Shown: positions 1 to 14,300 of the stretch, piece by piece
Layout: the number at the start of each line of letters is the position of its first letter
Position numbering within the stretch: position 1 is the stretch's first letter
Source of the DNA: Cardiocondyla obscurior
Taxonomy: Eukaryota > Arthropoda > Insecta > Hymenoptera > Formicidae
Reading direction: 5' to 3'
Assembly (NCBI RefSeq): GCF_019399895.1
Contig: NC_091877.1
Span: 2,108,001 to 2,172,000 of the forward strand
Length of the DNA: 64,000 nt
Translations under genes and position numbers: made by a program
The notes under the pieces: generated by a model
What the model was told of the DNA's origin: nothing
Seen by the model: the letters and a program-made list of their open reading frames with translations, nothing else
Database searches by the model: none

Positions 1-2350
1 TCAATTATTATTTTTAAACTTGCTAGAACAAGATGTCCGCGAAATAATGCAAAACAATAGAAATAAACTTCCGTAAAACATTCCGCGTGAAATGTTCCGC
101 GCGAAACGTGACAAATGAAATAACCAATTTTCGCGAATGGAGAAGAGCTCTCCATAATCTTCCTCTACTATATCATAATACGACCAACAGCTACGTTTTC
201 GTGAAAATGTAATGCGGGTTATTGGAATATACGATCAGATACAACGTGAAAGTAACAAAGACTCGTATCTGATGAATTGTAAAACAGGATTTGTTTTTCG
301 ACACCGACGAACAATGTGGATAAGTTAATTTAATTTACAAGCAGTTTTGTAACTGAGCTGTCAAAAGCGCGATAGCGACCTTCTTCCAATCATTTTCACA
401 GCAGTAACAGAATTCGGAAGGACGTAGCTAAAATAAGAAGACATCGCAACTTTCACAATTTACTTCCATCCGATTGTTCTTCGATTACTTCTTAAAGTTA
501 CGCTGCCGATTCGAGATTTCTGTCACGTGCACGGAATTCATTTACATAAGTATATGCAGTTACGTTCGCTACATTCATTCCTTCGCGTCAATTTCTCTGA
601 CGTTCAATTTTAATCACGGGTCCATCGATTTATATCTTTGTTCTAATTATAGAATAATTAAAAAGTAAAAGGTGTCATATTTGAATAATATTTTTAATAA
701 AATATTTTGATAATAAACTTACAAAAAAAAAAAAAAAAAGAAAAAAAATTGACTCGTAAAATAAGCAACACATTAAACGCTTTTAATTTCAAGCGCCGAG
801 TCTAGTCCTCGAATTTTACTGAGGGGGATACAAATCTGATAAAGTTGCAAGATTCTCGGTGCAATCCCACTTTTCCGTATTTCTGAAAGAGACTTCTTGA
901 ACATTCAGATAGGTGCCGCCAACTTTGAGCTTGCTAATTACTCTTCCGTAATGATCATGACGAATAGAGCGACGCGACGGCTAGAAGGGGATCGATAAAC
1001 AGCCAAAGGACGGCGAAAGGAAAGCAGAAGGAGATAAATTTTCCGGCGCGTTAACGAGCATAGACTTGTAGGAAAGTTGGCGCAAAATGCAAAAAATAAA
1101 AAAAATGATAAACTTGACTTTCGGAACAAATCGAGTAATTACGGTCGTTTCCATACTTCTTCGCTCGTATACAAGATGTTTTTAGACTCGAGAACTTAAT
1201 TTCAATGACAGTTTCTTTGATCAAGTATTGACGCTGAGCTTTCTGGTGTTGAACCAGAATCTTTTACAATTCTCTGGCATTAATATAACCTGCTTACTAT
1301 AAGTGATTGAAAGTAAAATAAATTTTACAACGTTCTTTAAACACGGTAGTTGAAGAAGAAAAATGTTACTTTACGGTTTGTAAAGTTTATTAAATTGGAT
1401 TTACGTAAGTAACTTCTGAACGAAAGAGCGCGGAAATATCGCTGGATAATAAAGGGTTAATGATGGTTGAGATTCTCGTGGAATGTTGAATAAAAGCTCT
1501 GCAAGCATTATGCCCAGGAGAAGTGTGAAAGGGAAAGTAGGAAAATAACGCGTAGCGGTCTAGTTTACAAAATTAACTTGGTAGATAGCAGTAGCTATAC
1601 ACAATGTTATATCTAGGAATTTACGACATCATTGCGCGATACAGAAAGAGAGAGAGAGAGAAAAGGCGGGAAGGAATTCAGGAAAAATGTATACTAGTCA
1701 TGTTCCCTTGTCCTATCATTTAGAAGATAACGTTTATGCGCGAGAGATCTCTTGACCTCATTGATGGCACAGCGCTACGCACAAAGTAAAGGGAACAGAA
1801 TAAAATTCTTATTTTTGCAAATCCTCGAAATAATACTGCAGAAAAAAAAAAAAAACTTTACACACTGTTAGGTATGATTATTCAAGTCTACCAATTATTT
1901 TAAATTATTCACTGAACGAGCGAACTAACGAGCATTCTGATAAATTCATGAAATGTACAATTTTGGTCGAGAATTTTTATAAACTTTAGTTAGAAATATT
2001 TAAGATTTTTTTTTCTCTTTCGAAAACTTTATTAAATTCAACAAGCGTTCAAGTTTTATTAAAAAATAAGGGTTGCGAATTTAAGTGAATACGCGCGCAG
2101 CCGCGATCATTTCTCGCCCGAGCCAAGTGATAATTAATTATTTAAAATTCATGTAATAAGTACATGGTACAAGTAATGGATGACAATGTCGAAATACCTT
2201 GCTGAAACGACATGACTTTGAATGCTTTATAAGGGAATAAATTTGAAAAAAAAAAACTCGGAAAAAAACCAAGCAAGCAATGATGAAGCTCGGCATCGCA
2301 CCGAGGGCCAATTTGTCGTGAAAAAAAAAAATCTCTCTTGTGCTTTACAG
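1..2350. other. Non-coding DNA, probably a receptor intron
   Basis: I see no exon with homology here. The stretch ends in a poly-A/T-rich tract and a splice acceptor at 2349-2350 that opens the first visible receptor exon. That exon starts in the middle of a codon and in the middle of the amino-terminal domain, so this stretch is most simply an intron of that gene. It holds A-runs around 722-748 and 1842-1856 and a short AG-type microsatellite near 1645-1662. Short open frames here have no recognisable features. Confidence 0.5.
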
Positions 2351-5300
2351 GACTATTCAAACTACAGGATCTCGTGAAATCACCGCCATCAGTGAGAACT
2401 GAAATGTACATTCGTCAGGCAGGTCCTACATCCTACAGGCAGGTCTTGCGGGAGGTCAGACACAAAGAGATCTTCAAGTTGATTGTCGACACAGACCCGG
2501 CGCACATGCAGCAATTCTTTCGCGCGGTAAGTTCTTAACGATTTGGTATTTGACATCGTTTCACGTGCAATTGAACATCAATATTCTTTGTATACTAAGG
2601 AAAAAGAAATTCCTCTAATTGTACTTTTTTTTTTAATTAGTCTTTAATTACTTTAAAACGATGTTGAAAGTACTTATATTTTAAATGCAAACAGCACGCT
2701 CGCGTTTTTTCGTTTTTTTTTTAATTTAATTTTCCGCGTGTTAAACTTACTCGATTTTATATTTGCTACATGGCTCTGTCTATTTTCCTATTTTCTTCTA
2801 AAATCTAAACATCTACTTATCTCGTAAAGTTTGGACGAACATTTGCAATAAAATATATCGGAAGATATGTTTTCACGGAAACGTTTTATGTCAACAACTA
2901 TTTAAATATTTTCTCGAACATCCTTGAAATCATTAAAATCGTAAAAATCACCGACGTAGGAAAAGCAGCTTATAGTGATCATGTAAGACGAGACACCGGT
3001 CGTATAGTCTAGAAAACATGTTGTTTACGGGATGTAAAACGGAAGCAAAGAGCAGGCAGAGATCTGTACACGCGCAGGACGCATCTCAGCTCGCAAATAA
3101 CTTTCTAGAATCATGCAAAAGGACTCAGCTCGAAGATTAAAAGGACTTTTGCAATTAGGATTAATGGTGATTACGCGTTTCTTTTTCTTTTTTTTTTTTT
3201 TTCCTTTCAAAGCAACGCTTCTTACGTCCTCCTTTCTTTCAAATCAAACTTAAAAATATTGAAAGAATACCAACGCCTAGAAAATTTTGCGTATTTAATA
3301 TTTTATAATATTAATATTGTATATTGTATAATTTATTTATTTATTTCCACGTGTTGTATTTGAAAAATTATTCTAACTTAAAGGATTATGTTTGTGGGAT
3401 ATTCGCGGTCAGTCGCGGCGCTAAAAGCTTCACAATAACCAACTATTTGTGAACAGATGACGCAAATCGGCGCCTCGTGAAATTATATTACATGAACTGT
3501 TAGTGGTAACAGTGAAAATAACTTGTGAAAATCGCGCACTATTTGCGCCCGCGCTCAAAATGATAAAAGCACTTGATGTTTTTCACAATTTACAACACTT
3601 TCAGAAACATTGCGGGCACGGCTGGCAAATAGAAAAATTTACATAATCGAGAGGGTGATCAACGTACCGGAAATACACGCCTCGATTGTTCACTACTGAA
3701 ACTTGCATTATTGACTAGTTTTTGGTTATGTATAATATTGCTAAAAATCAAAGAATTTAATTCATTGTGACTAAGGGGATATATCAAATATCGTGAAAAA
3801 ATTACAGCCTACCGTAACGAATTTATACAAAGAACACGGTATGATAACGCATAAATTATTCAGCGTTTAATTTACGATTTACCTGAATTGCGTAACATAA
3901 ATACAAAATAAAATTACGATCGCGTCCGGTGAATTTTGCATAATAGATGTTTCGTAACAAAATTATATGAAAATTCTCGTTAAAATACTGTTGATATAAA
4001 AGGTACAAAATATTAAACTTAATTTCACTCTAATAAATTAACTAACCCGTAATTAGTAAAGAGTATAAAATATAATAAACGAGATAAATTTTTATACGTG
4101 TATTAAAAATTTCATACGATAAACAGATAGCTGTTATCACAATTGCCGATGAATATAAAGCAGTTCATAAATTAAAATGAATAAAACAATAGTGGAGAAG
4201 TAGTCGAGCGCAAAAAAAAAAAAAAAAAAAAAAAAACAGGAAGTGCGAGAGAAAAATCTCGTTCGCGGCTGCGAAGATTAAGACCGTAAACACATTGGAG
4301 GTAAGAGAGATTAGATTTCGTTCCTTTTTCACCTTGTCAGCGGGAAGCAATCTTGCTTCAGATGCGGTCGAAGCAAGTCCGTTATTTGCATGTTACGTCC
4401 CTTGAGAATTTCCAAGGATAACCCTCGACCGGTCGAGTAATCAAAAAACGTCCGTGCTTTCATGCAACGGTTCCCGTATATCCTTTTAACCTCACACGCT
4501 CTCTCGGCTACGTCCTTTTTACGAAGAGGGTTTTTCCAAGATCCGCGCAAGACCTCTTTTATCTGACTCGCTTCCATCTCCGCTCGATCGATCTATACGT
4601 ATGGCCGTGGCCTTACCGCGGGGGAATGAAAAACGGCGAATTATATCGGACCACAAAGGGTGCAATATCAATATCCTTGGTAGTGGAATAACGATAGACG
4701 ATATAATATTTGTCTTGCAAATGTTCATACTGCAATATACACGTATGCGGGATAACGTAGAGCCTGTATAAAGCACACGTGTGTGCAACCTATAACACCT
4801 AAAGCGGGAACGATTGTAAAACCCATGCTGTCAAAATATTGGCACATCGAATCAATATTCCAAGCAAAATTTAATGCAATAAACTCTTTACTGTAATATC
4901 GCGGTAAGATATACGTTCGTTGCTTTAGCGACTGCTGCGACTTAATTAATATACCGTTAATAAAACCAGCCGAATACAATTTTTTCTTTTTCAATTTCTT
5001 ACAGATACTGCAACTGCAAATGAATGACTACAGATACCACTACATGTTCACAACCTTTGTAAGTACTCTTTATTATTCAGCTTTGATCAATGTACGAAAA
5101 AGAAACAAAGGTAGAAGAAAGTGTATGAAAGTTTAATTCAGATTAAGCTTCCGCGTGTAATAAGCGAAGTAAGGATTTTTCTGTTAAAAAATTCTATTAA
5201 ATTATTTTATCTTTATCCCGCAAATGCTAGCACCGTCTACAAAGCGTCACAAGAATCCCCGCAAATTTCTAATTATAATAATACAATAGAAACAATGTAA

Positions 5301-8300
5301 AAATGCTAGAACTTGAATCACTACTTTTCCCCTCGATGTAATCTTCATTAATATTCTCTTATTAATATGATTACGACCAGATTTGCATTTCGCTCCGGAG
5401 CGCAATTCGATCTATGTTTAAATATTGAATTAATGTATTGTAATGGGTATAATTAATGAGCCTCGCGCGTCTATCAAATGTAACGAGAAGTTCGTTTAAT
5501 TAACTACGTTAATATGATGAAAATTGTTAATAGCTCATTAATCATAAATGGATCGCAAAGACAAGTGCGAATGTGTGAATTCAATTTTATTCGATATTCG
5601 GGCAAGCAATATTCGCGCGGATGTCGTTTAAGAAATGGAAAGAAACGTCTCTGACGAGCCTCCCTCTGACGAGGCTCCTTTACTTTTCAGTGTACCATTC
5701 ATCATCTTCATAACGCGTGCCTAGCGCTCGGCTCCTACCGCTCCCTGTTATCTCTTTGTACATTTAGCGCAGCTTATTATGCGTATTACCACGGTTCTAG
5801 AGCACATACGGCGATAGAAATTAGACCTCCACGAGTAAGCGGGGTGAGGCAAAGTATAATTGGGTTATTTCCCTAACCGTGGTCCATATACCGAAAGTTC
5901 ATCACTCGTGTGTCACCAGGCGTTTCTATCCTTCTCTCTCTCTCTCTTCTCCGTCCCTTACACCCTTCTTTGATATATCATCATCCTCGCCTTTTGAGCT
6001 ATACAACTCAAATTCCAATCCGTCGTCCCATTCGGCGGTAATTTCTATCTTAAATGGAGCTAACAGCGCGTATAAACCTTGCGGCTAACGTAGCCGAAGT
6101 TATGACGTGCAAACGCAACCCTACAGACCGCATCCAGAGGGATAGGATGAGGAAACTATACGCGTTCTTGCTTGATACATTTGCACTCGTGCATACATAC
6201 GCGTGCTTTCCGTGCATGCATACATGCGTGGCACGTTCGCCGCAAATGACCCCCGAACTTTGCAGTTCGATAACGAGAGGAGTGTGCCCGTACATGTAAA
6301 AACCGAATTGCTTTCCGATAGGCAAATTCTTTTCGACAAACACGCTCGTCGTTGATACAATTTCTCGAATGTCATCGAACGTAACAGATTTCCATCAATT
6401 AGCTTACTATTGCAGGAATAGATAATACGTAGGACGGATGGATACGCGGCGAGTGCGCGGGTATCGTTTCGCCGTTAATACCACTGTAACATTCCGGCAT
6501 TTAGATACTTTGAGCCGAGATCAATGTATATTAGCAGCTAGATAATTATGGCGCAGAAGCTCATATCGCGAACGCGTTTATCATTGATCAAATATCGATT
6601 GTACTATATTCCATTAAGCAATACAACATAGCTGTATATGCATTTGTGAAAAGGTACATACGCGTATGTACGTATACCTATGTATCTACCTACGGAACAA
6701 TATGGCATGGCATCCAGAAACAGTCAAGTTATTTGCCGAGTTCATCTTGTAATCGATTATTGATTAGAGATTGCTCCAGACCAATAGAAATCTAACTAGT
6801 CTACAATGGGGATAATAATAATATATAGTTCCCTCGTATAATATTGTTATCGTACAATTAATTACTCTCGGAATCTTACTCGCGATAGTATTTCAATAGA
6901 AGTTTTGTGATTAATCTGGAACGGAATAATTGCGCGCCAGAGTGCAAACGCGAACGAATTAAAACGGATTCGTTACAATTATAGGCACTTTTCTTCCGAC
7001 AGTAAACGCTCGCGAGAATACCGCGCTTCGATGGAATATATCGGGCTAAAAGATGAAGAAAAGGTGTGAGGGGAAATAAATGGTAACGAAAAGGATAGAA
7101 GAAGCCGCTTAAGAACGGAAATGGAATTTTATCTGCCGCGATCAACTTTGTTACAGCTGCACGGTTATCGGCGAAATAGTCTTGTGGAAAAGTCGCGTTA
7201 TTTACTTTAATGATCTGCATCGCGAATAATGCATCGCCGTAAAATTATTAATCATATTCCCTCCCCAAGAGAGCCTTTCCAGCCAAGACTCTGGCCGAGA
7301 TTGGTTACGTTGTAACGATTGCAATTACGACGATGACGGAAATCGTTGGAACTGCCTCATTTTTTTTTTTTTTTTTTTATTTTAGTCAGCTTATTCCTGT
7401 AATTACGCCGCAAGCTGCGAAAACTCTTACCCTAGTTACATTTTAAAAAATATTCTCTGAGACGCTCAAAATCTTTATCATTTCAAATTTAAACTGAATA
7501 AATCGATAATTTAATTTGACAGCAAAAACTAAGTCCTCGTTCTCGATAAAACAGAACATTTTATTTCAATAAATTTTTTTTGTAGAATATTTTTAACATA
7601 GCTTTTAATATTTAAGATCTAAATTTGTCTATCGATTCTATTTTTTGATATCTAAATAATAGAAATAATTAGTATTTAAATTAAATGTCCTATCGACGTT
7701 CTTAATTTTGTTTGGTTTTATTCGTATTGAAAACTTATTTTTAAAAATCAGCTAAAATTTAAAATTGCATACTTTAATTAGTTGAGAATGTAAAAGGTTT
7801 TTTTTTGGTATTTGTTTTTGCAGGATATAGAGACATTTGATCTGGAAGATTTCAAATATAATAGCGTGAATATGACAGCCTTCCGCTTGGTGGATCTCGA
7901 AGAACCTAAGGTTGCCGAAGTACTCAAGCAGATGGAACGTTTCCAACCGGCGATTGGACATGCCATTCTGAACAAAACTGGAGTTATTCAGGTTGGTGAA
8001 AATATCAAATTTAATTTACCAAAGAATTGCTTTTTAAAATGCTTATTTATCTTCATCGATGTACGTTGTAAAATTTATCACAAGTTTTAAAAATTTACTT
8101 CGAGTTTTATACAAATTATTTTGGATACCGAATTAAGATCTTCCACATCTGATTACGTTCCTATTACAATTGGCAAGCACGCGTCTCAAGTTGAAAAATT
8201 AATTACAAAACCGGTATCTAAATCATAGTACAATTTAGTTTCGAACAAATACAGATTAAAAGCAGGGGCGATTAAAAAGTCGAATGGACCAAACTCTGGT

Positions 8301-11300
8301 CAGCGGAGTCTGTCTAGTTTAAGCTTTGTCAGCCCTTCAGTAATTAAGTGAGTTTCGCCTCCGGCTAGTGCCGCAATGTCATTAATTCGAATCAATTGAC
8401 CGTGCTAAGTATAGTTTTCCCTCAAGGACTTTGAAGATACTCGAGTCATTTGCTGAAATAGCCAAGTTCACTTCCTAGAATTTCTTCCCTGCATATACGT
8501 ATATCGATGTAAAAAAAAAAAAAAAAGACCGATATATTTAAATTCATTCCTTCGTTAGTTCGGTCCCAGCGTTATCTCGAAATTTTATCAAAATTTTAAC
8601 TCGATAGAATATTCAACAACGAAAGAAAAATATAATTTTACCAATCGTTAAATCGAAGACGTTTCGACCTAAATTTCAAGAAACGTGCACTCGACTTGAA
8701 AATTAGCGTTCCCTAACGCGACACGTTTGTATATCTGCGAAACTTTTATCCATGTTTAATTCTTTCCAAATTGAAATTAAATTCCTCGCGCGAGGACACG
8801 CAAAGCACGAATTCCCGTCAAAAGGAAACGTATGTTTCAGGCAGAACCAGCTTTGGTGTACGATAGCGTGCAGGTTTTCGCGCACGGTTTGGCAGCTCTG
8901 GACCGTAGTCACGATTTAAGACCAGCAAATCTGTCCTGCGAGAAAGAGGAACCGTGGGACGACGGTTTATCACTCTACAACTATATTAATGCCGTACGTA
9001 CGTTCTGTGAATTTTCAAGCGAACCGTTAGACGAAAACGAGATAACTATCAAAATAGCAATAGCGTCCACGTTGAAAATGCGGCGTATCTTTTATCACAG
9101 TCACGCGGAGTTATAATTTTGAGACGGTGGAAGCTGTTAAAAAAAAAGGAAAAAAAAAAAAAGAGAAAAAAAAAACTTTACGTCACGTATACCGCGTCTT
9201 AACGACCGAGAGCCGTTCTTCAGCTGCAGAGATTGGTAGTCGTCCGGTGATAAGCCGCGAACGTATAGAAGGCAACGGAAGGAAAGCAACGTTGACACAT
9301 GAATAATTGAACAACGTATTTAGCAAATAGCTACATCCCGGAAACCTCACCTCGGGGCTTTCTCCTCCTTTAGCCACCACGGTCGCGCTTTCCATGCACA
9401 GCGACCATCCCGAATGCACGACCGCGTCATACGAGAGACACGTACGTAAACTCGCGCGTACGTGCCATCCATGACTTAGAGTTCGCATGTGGAGGACTAA
9501 GTTTTATTACTCGAGTGTAACCAGCACGGGACTTCCCTATTACATGCGACAATGATGAATTAAATGGAGCACAAACTTTCAGATCTACATATTCTTATTA
9601 GACAAAAGCCAAAGTGCTTATATTGTTTTCTAAACCTTTATACGTAAACAATTAATCTGGATTAGTATCTTTGGTTAGTATTAAAAATTTGTCTCGATAT
9701 TTTAACAATTCTGTGATTCATAAAACGAATTGGGGAATTATTAAAAAAAAAAATAATAATAAAAAAAAAGAAGTCTTTTATCACCTAGTCTGGCAGCTGG
9801 CGTGAGAATTTTTAGCAGTCATTCTACGACCAGAATTTTTTTTTCCCCCTTTTTTTTTTGTTCGAGCTGTCAGTAGTGGTATTACGGATCGTACGCCAAT
9901 CGATAAATCTCTACCGCGATATCTCGTCAACGTCCAACATCAACGAGCCGGTTCACAAAATCAAAAATACGCCGAGCTCGCGAAACAAATGGTAAGCGCG
10001 CCGGAAGTAACCGGCACGACGGTGCCGCATGTATTTTCGGTACTCGACGTTGCTCTCGGTCGACGAATACGCACGTTAATTACACTATGCATGCGCCGAT
10101 GCATCACGCGTGTAACACTATTACACGCGCGTACACTTTGCACAACAGAATACGCAGATCAGGATATTTTGCGGAAGCACAGTCGCGGTGAACGAATATA
10201 GCTTTAAAAAAAGAAAGATGGTAAAAAAATTCAATAGAATTGTTTATGAAAAATTAATGCGGGATATCCGGATTCTGTTCATTGTTAAATATACTTTTTA
10301 TTACGTATAATGGAAGTTTGGTACAGTTAACTTTTTATTTTTGTAAAAATATACATGGTATAACCATGCTTTAGTTTCAAATGACAAGCGAAAGTTGCAG
10401 CGTAAAGTTTTTTAAGATTTTATTATGTTCTACACGTGTGATCGGTTGACTTCAAGTACCTGCGCTACAATTTTTAATCTCGTTGGGCGAGACACGAGGT
10501 ATGATTCCGCAAGATACTCTTTCTTTATTCTTTTTTTTTTTTTTCTTTTCTGTTATTTGCACAGCGTTCCGCTCAAGTTATAATAACGTCATCAACTAAT
10601 AAAGAAATATTCGTGGTTCCAAATAGAAGAAAGAGAAAAAGGAAGAAAACTTTGCCGTGGAAATTATGGAAGTTCCCGATAAGTTTTGCTTGCTCTATTC
10701 CTTTCACGTAACATCCACTCATTCGTAAATATCAACGCTCTTCTCGTCTCGCGGTACTTTTCGAAACGTCACTGCACCGTTATCGACGTTCCTTTCATGT
10801 TAAATCCGAAATAAATAGCGTGTCGCGAAGAGATAGTATGCCGCGCGGCGGGTGCACTATCGCGGTTGTGCTCCGCGAATGCATTTAAATCCTGCACGAC
10901 GGGAAACTGGCAGCATCCGACGTGACCATATCCTATTAACGGGAATAATCGTGCCCACTGTTTCTATCGTTCCGCGAATAACTATAATAAATAAATGAAC
11001 AACCCTGAATTTATTAATTAACGCTCATATATGTAACACATATACTTTAACTCGTTTTAAAAGACTTAGTAACGCGAATATTACTTTGAATATTTTTTGA
11101 AATATTATCTTGTACGTATTAGATACGAAATTGTAACCAATGGATATTTTTCACGATATTTTTCGACTAGCTAGACTTGTTCGAGCAATTAAACCGAAGA
11201 ACAAAATGTAATTTATTGAATCAATATATATACTTGTCAATTGTATTTAAAAAAACAAAAAGCGGTTTTTTTTACAACGTTAATAAAATCGCGAATAAAA

Positions 11301-14300
11301 AAAAAATAATATATAATATCACAGATGTTTATATTCATGTAAAAATTCCATGTTAACTATTTTTCTTTAAATTTTGATTGTAATTTAAACTTCTTTGTAC
11401 TTGTAAGTATTGTATAGAGAAAAGCAAATGTTATCTTTTCGTTACGGAGGAAAAGTAGTTCTCTATTCGCACTCGTTTTCTTGTGATCGCATCTACACAC
11501 ATGGCGACGCTACTAGTAGAGAGAGAACACGTGTACGTACGTATATAAATTTTCAACTAAAAAAAACTTTACCAGTAAACGTTAATGTATTGGGAAACAA
11601 AAATTTATATATAAAAAATTTAAAAAAAAAAAGAAAGAGTATTGAACGTTACGTAAGTAAAATTTATCTAAAGATCGTATACATATATGGACCTCTATTA
11701 GAGAAAAGTCAATTTTTGGGCTGCAGTTTTAGTTGTCTACTTTTGAATGTATATGTTCACGGCAGCAATTAGTGCGGAATTGCGCTAACCTTTATGAATG
11801 TGTCGAAAATTAGAGAAAACTGAAAAGAAGGCCGACTAAAGAGCGCGACAATTGACTGACTTACGCAACCGAACGAATCAGACGATAATTCGCGCAAGTT
11901 AGAAAAAATCGAGCCCGTCGAAAATAAATCCGGATTGAATTTTGTGCTCCTAAAACCATCGGTAAGTAATTTTTTAATACGATTCGAACATCGGACTCCG
12001 AACTTACAATATTATATGTATTAAAAAATAATCCATTAGCAGTCAAATAAAAAATTAATATTTAAAACATTTTATTCATGTACGAGATAAATGATTATAA
12101 TTAATATTCCATTTTCTGAAGCATATTTTTCGGATGTAATATTGTAATATTGTTTGATACATGATGTATGCAATTTTATTGCGCACATGCGGTTCATTGG
12201 ATTGATTTTATCACGTATGGTATTGTATAGCATGCGCCTCTCTATCGAAGATAATGGCTTCGCTTTTATTTTATAGATAATTCAAACATTTGTTGTTGAT
12301 AATACAGACATATATGCATTTACCGAGGCTGTTTCCGAACACTCCCTTGCTGACGTTATTGGCTGATGTATAAATAAATATATTAAAAAAATGCATCCTT
12401 AAACATTAAAAAAAAAAAAAAATAATTTAAGCTGATTAACCTTCTTGAAATATCAATTTAAAAAAATACAATTATAATGAAACCAAAACTGCTCGTTACA
12501 AAAATTTTAAGCGACACGCATTAACTCGAAACGCGAGATGCAAAAATAGACGAGAGGGAAAAAAAAGGAAATCTTCCTGTAAAATTTGCAACTAGTTTTT
12601 TCAGGTTATTTTCTGAATACTAAAGATCAGCGGTTTATAAAACATGCAAAGCAATCTGCTTCTTGTGAAAAGGTACGATGCCTTAACCTGGAAACCTACG
12701 AAACCGTAGGCGGATATTCTAAAACGAAAGGTGACACGAATGATGTTTTACAGCACACACGGCGCTCGATCATAAAGAATTCATTTACTATTTCAGAAAA
12801 TAAATCCAACCGATTTGAACTGAATTTTCTTAATGTAGATAAAGTATTATTTTTTTTTTGTACGCAATAAACTCACCTTCATTTCGCACAGCTATCGCTT
12901 CTGATTAAATTCCAATTACAAGTGAAATAATACACGAGACGCATTTAAAAAGTGTATACTGATAAATGGCGAAGTACTTGTATTTATTGCGATGCGAGAG
13001 TCGTGCGAAAACAGTGAACTCGGAAGGGATATTTACGTTCAATACGAAGTTTAACTCAGCCCCCGATAAAAACGAAAGGACGGAGGGATAAAGGGAGGGA
13101 AGTATGCGGAAGTTCAAGGGAGCGTTGCATTCGGAATTAACGGTTGTTTCCACAAAGATTCGTAACATTATTTGTTAAGCCGGAACTTTTCTAGACACGA
13201 GTCGGGAATTGATATATGCCAGTTGTTTATAAGTTTGCAAACGTTCCACTTTTCTTATTCCTTCGTACGTGAAGTGCAATTCAACGTTTTACGTTATTAT
13301 TAGTTAGATTGCTAATAGTAATTAATAAAGCTTACGTAGGGGTAAGAAGATTTAATTCCGTATTTTTATATCGAACTAATAAAACTGATTGATCGTAAGT
13401 GAACGTAAAAGAGTTGTAAAATTGGCTGTATAAAATTTGGGTAAGCTACTTTGGTAAACACTTCAACTTCCTCACCAATATTTCTTTGTACGTGATCAAA
13501 GATGAGTTCTCGGGTTATTTTCCACGTTATTGCTCGAAAATACGGTGCGAAGTTCGTTTTCATGCAGTCAGCAGATTCGCTTCTTGCAGACCTCTCAATG
13601 TCTCTTGTACAAACTCTTTGCCGAGAAATTAAGCCATTAAAAATTACTTCACTAGTGCGTTTATTATCTAACAATTTTATCAAGTTATATATATATTTTT
13701 TAAATATAATTCAAATTTATAAAATATATTATTTTTAATAGACAATAATATTTAAATTATTCTAAATTAATTACGCGCACACGAGACATTCGACTATTTT
13801 AATTTACGAGAAGTTAAAATTAAAATAGGCAAGGTTGAACAGGTAACGAAAGGCAGAGAAAGGTCCGCAAAATTCATTCACTTATGCTGGTAAATATTTT
13901 TTACCCGTGAAACTTTTAGCTTTATATTTCACGGCAAGAGAAAGAATAGAGAACAAAGTAATGTAGGATGGAGGGCGCTTTTGAACAGGCTAAAAAGTGT
14001 CCACTTATCGTTGACGGCAAGACAACTGAGCTCGAATCTCGGGAGGATGCAAAGTAGATTTGCATAACTACACCCAACCGTGATTTATGACGACAGTCCG
14101 GACATCTAGCCGGAAGAACGAAAGTTTCTCGCACGGGCGCTTGGATATCACTGACGGGGGGGAGGGAGAAAGGGGGAGAGAGGCTTTACGCCTATTTCGC
14201 GAAACGATATCAAAAGCTGGAGGAAGGCCGCGCGCGACATTGCACATCCTACAGGTCGATCCACAAGTTTCGCGATGGGAAGTTATGTTCACCGAGTTAG

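Noticed and set aside
1235..1265. Inverted match resembling a tRNA arm (TTCTGG ... CCAGAA)
   Set aside because: No complete cloverleaf, no A and B box pair and no CCA-end context.
6050..6375. Overlapping open frames on both strands near 6.1-6.4 kb
   Set aside because: No recognisable motif or splice logic; the region lies inside a receptor intron.
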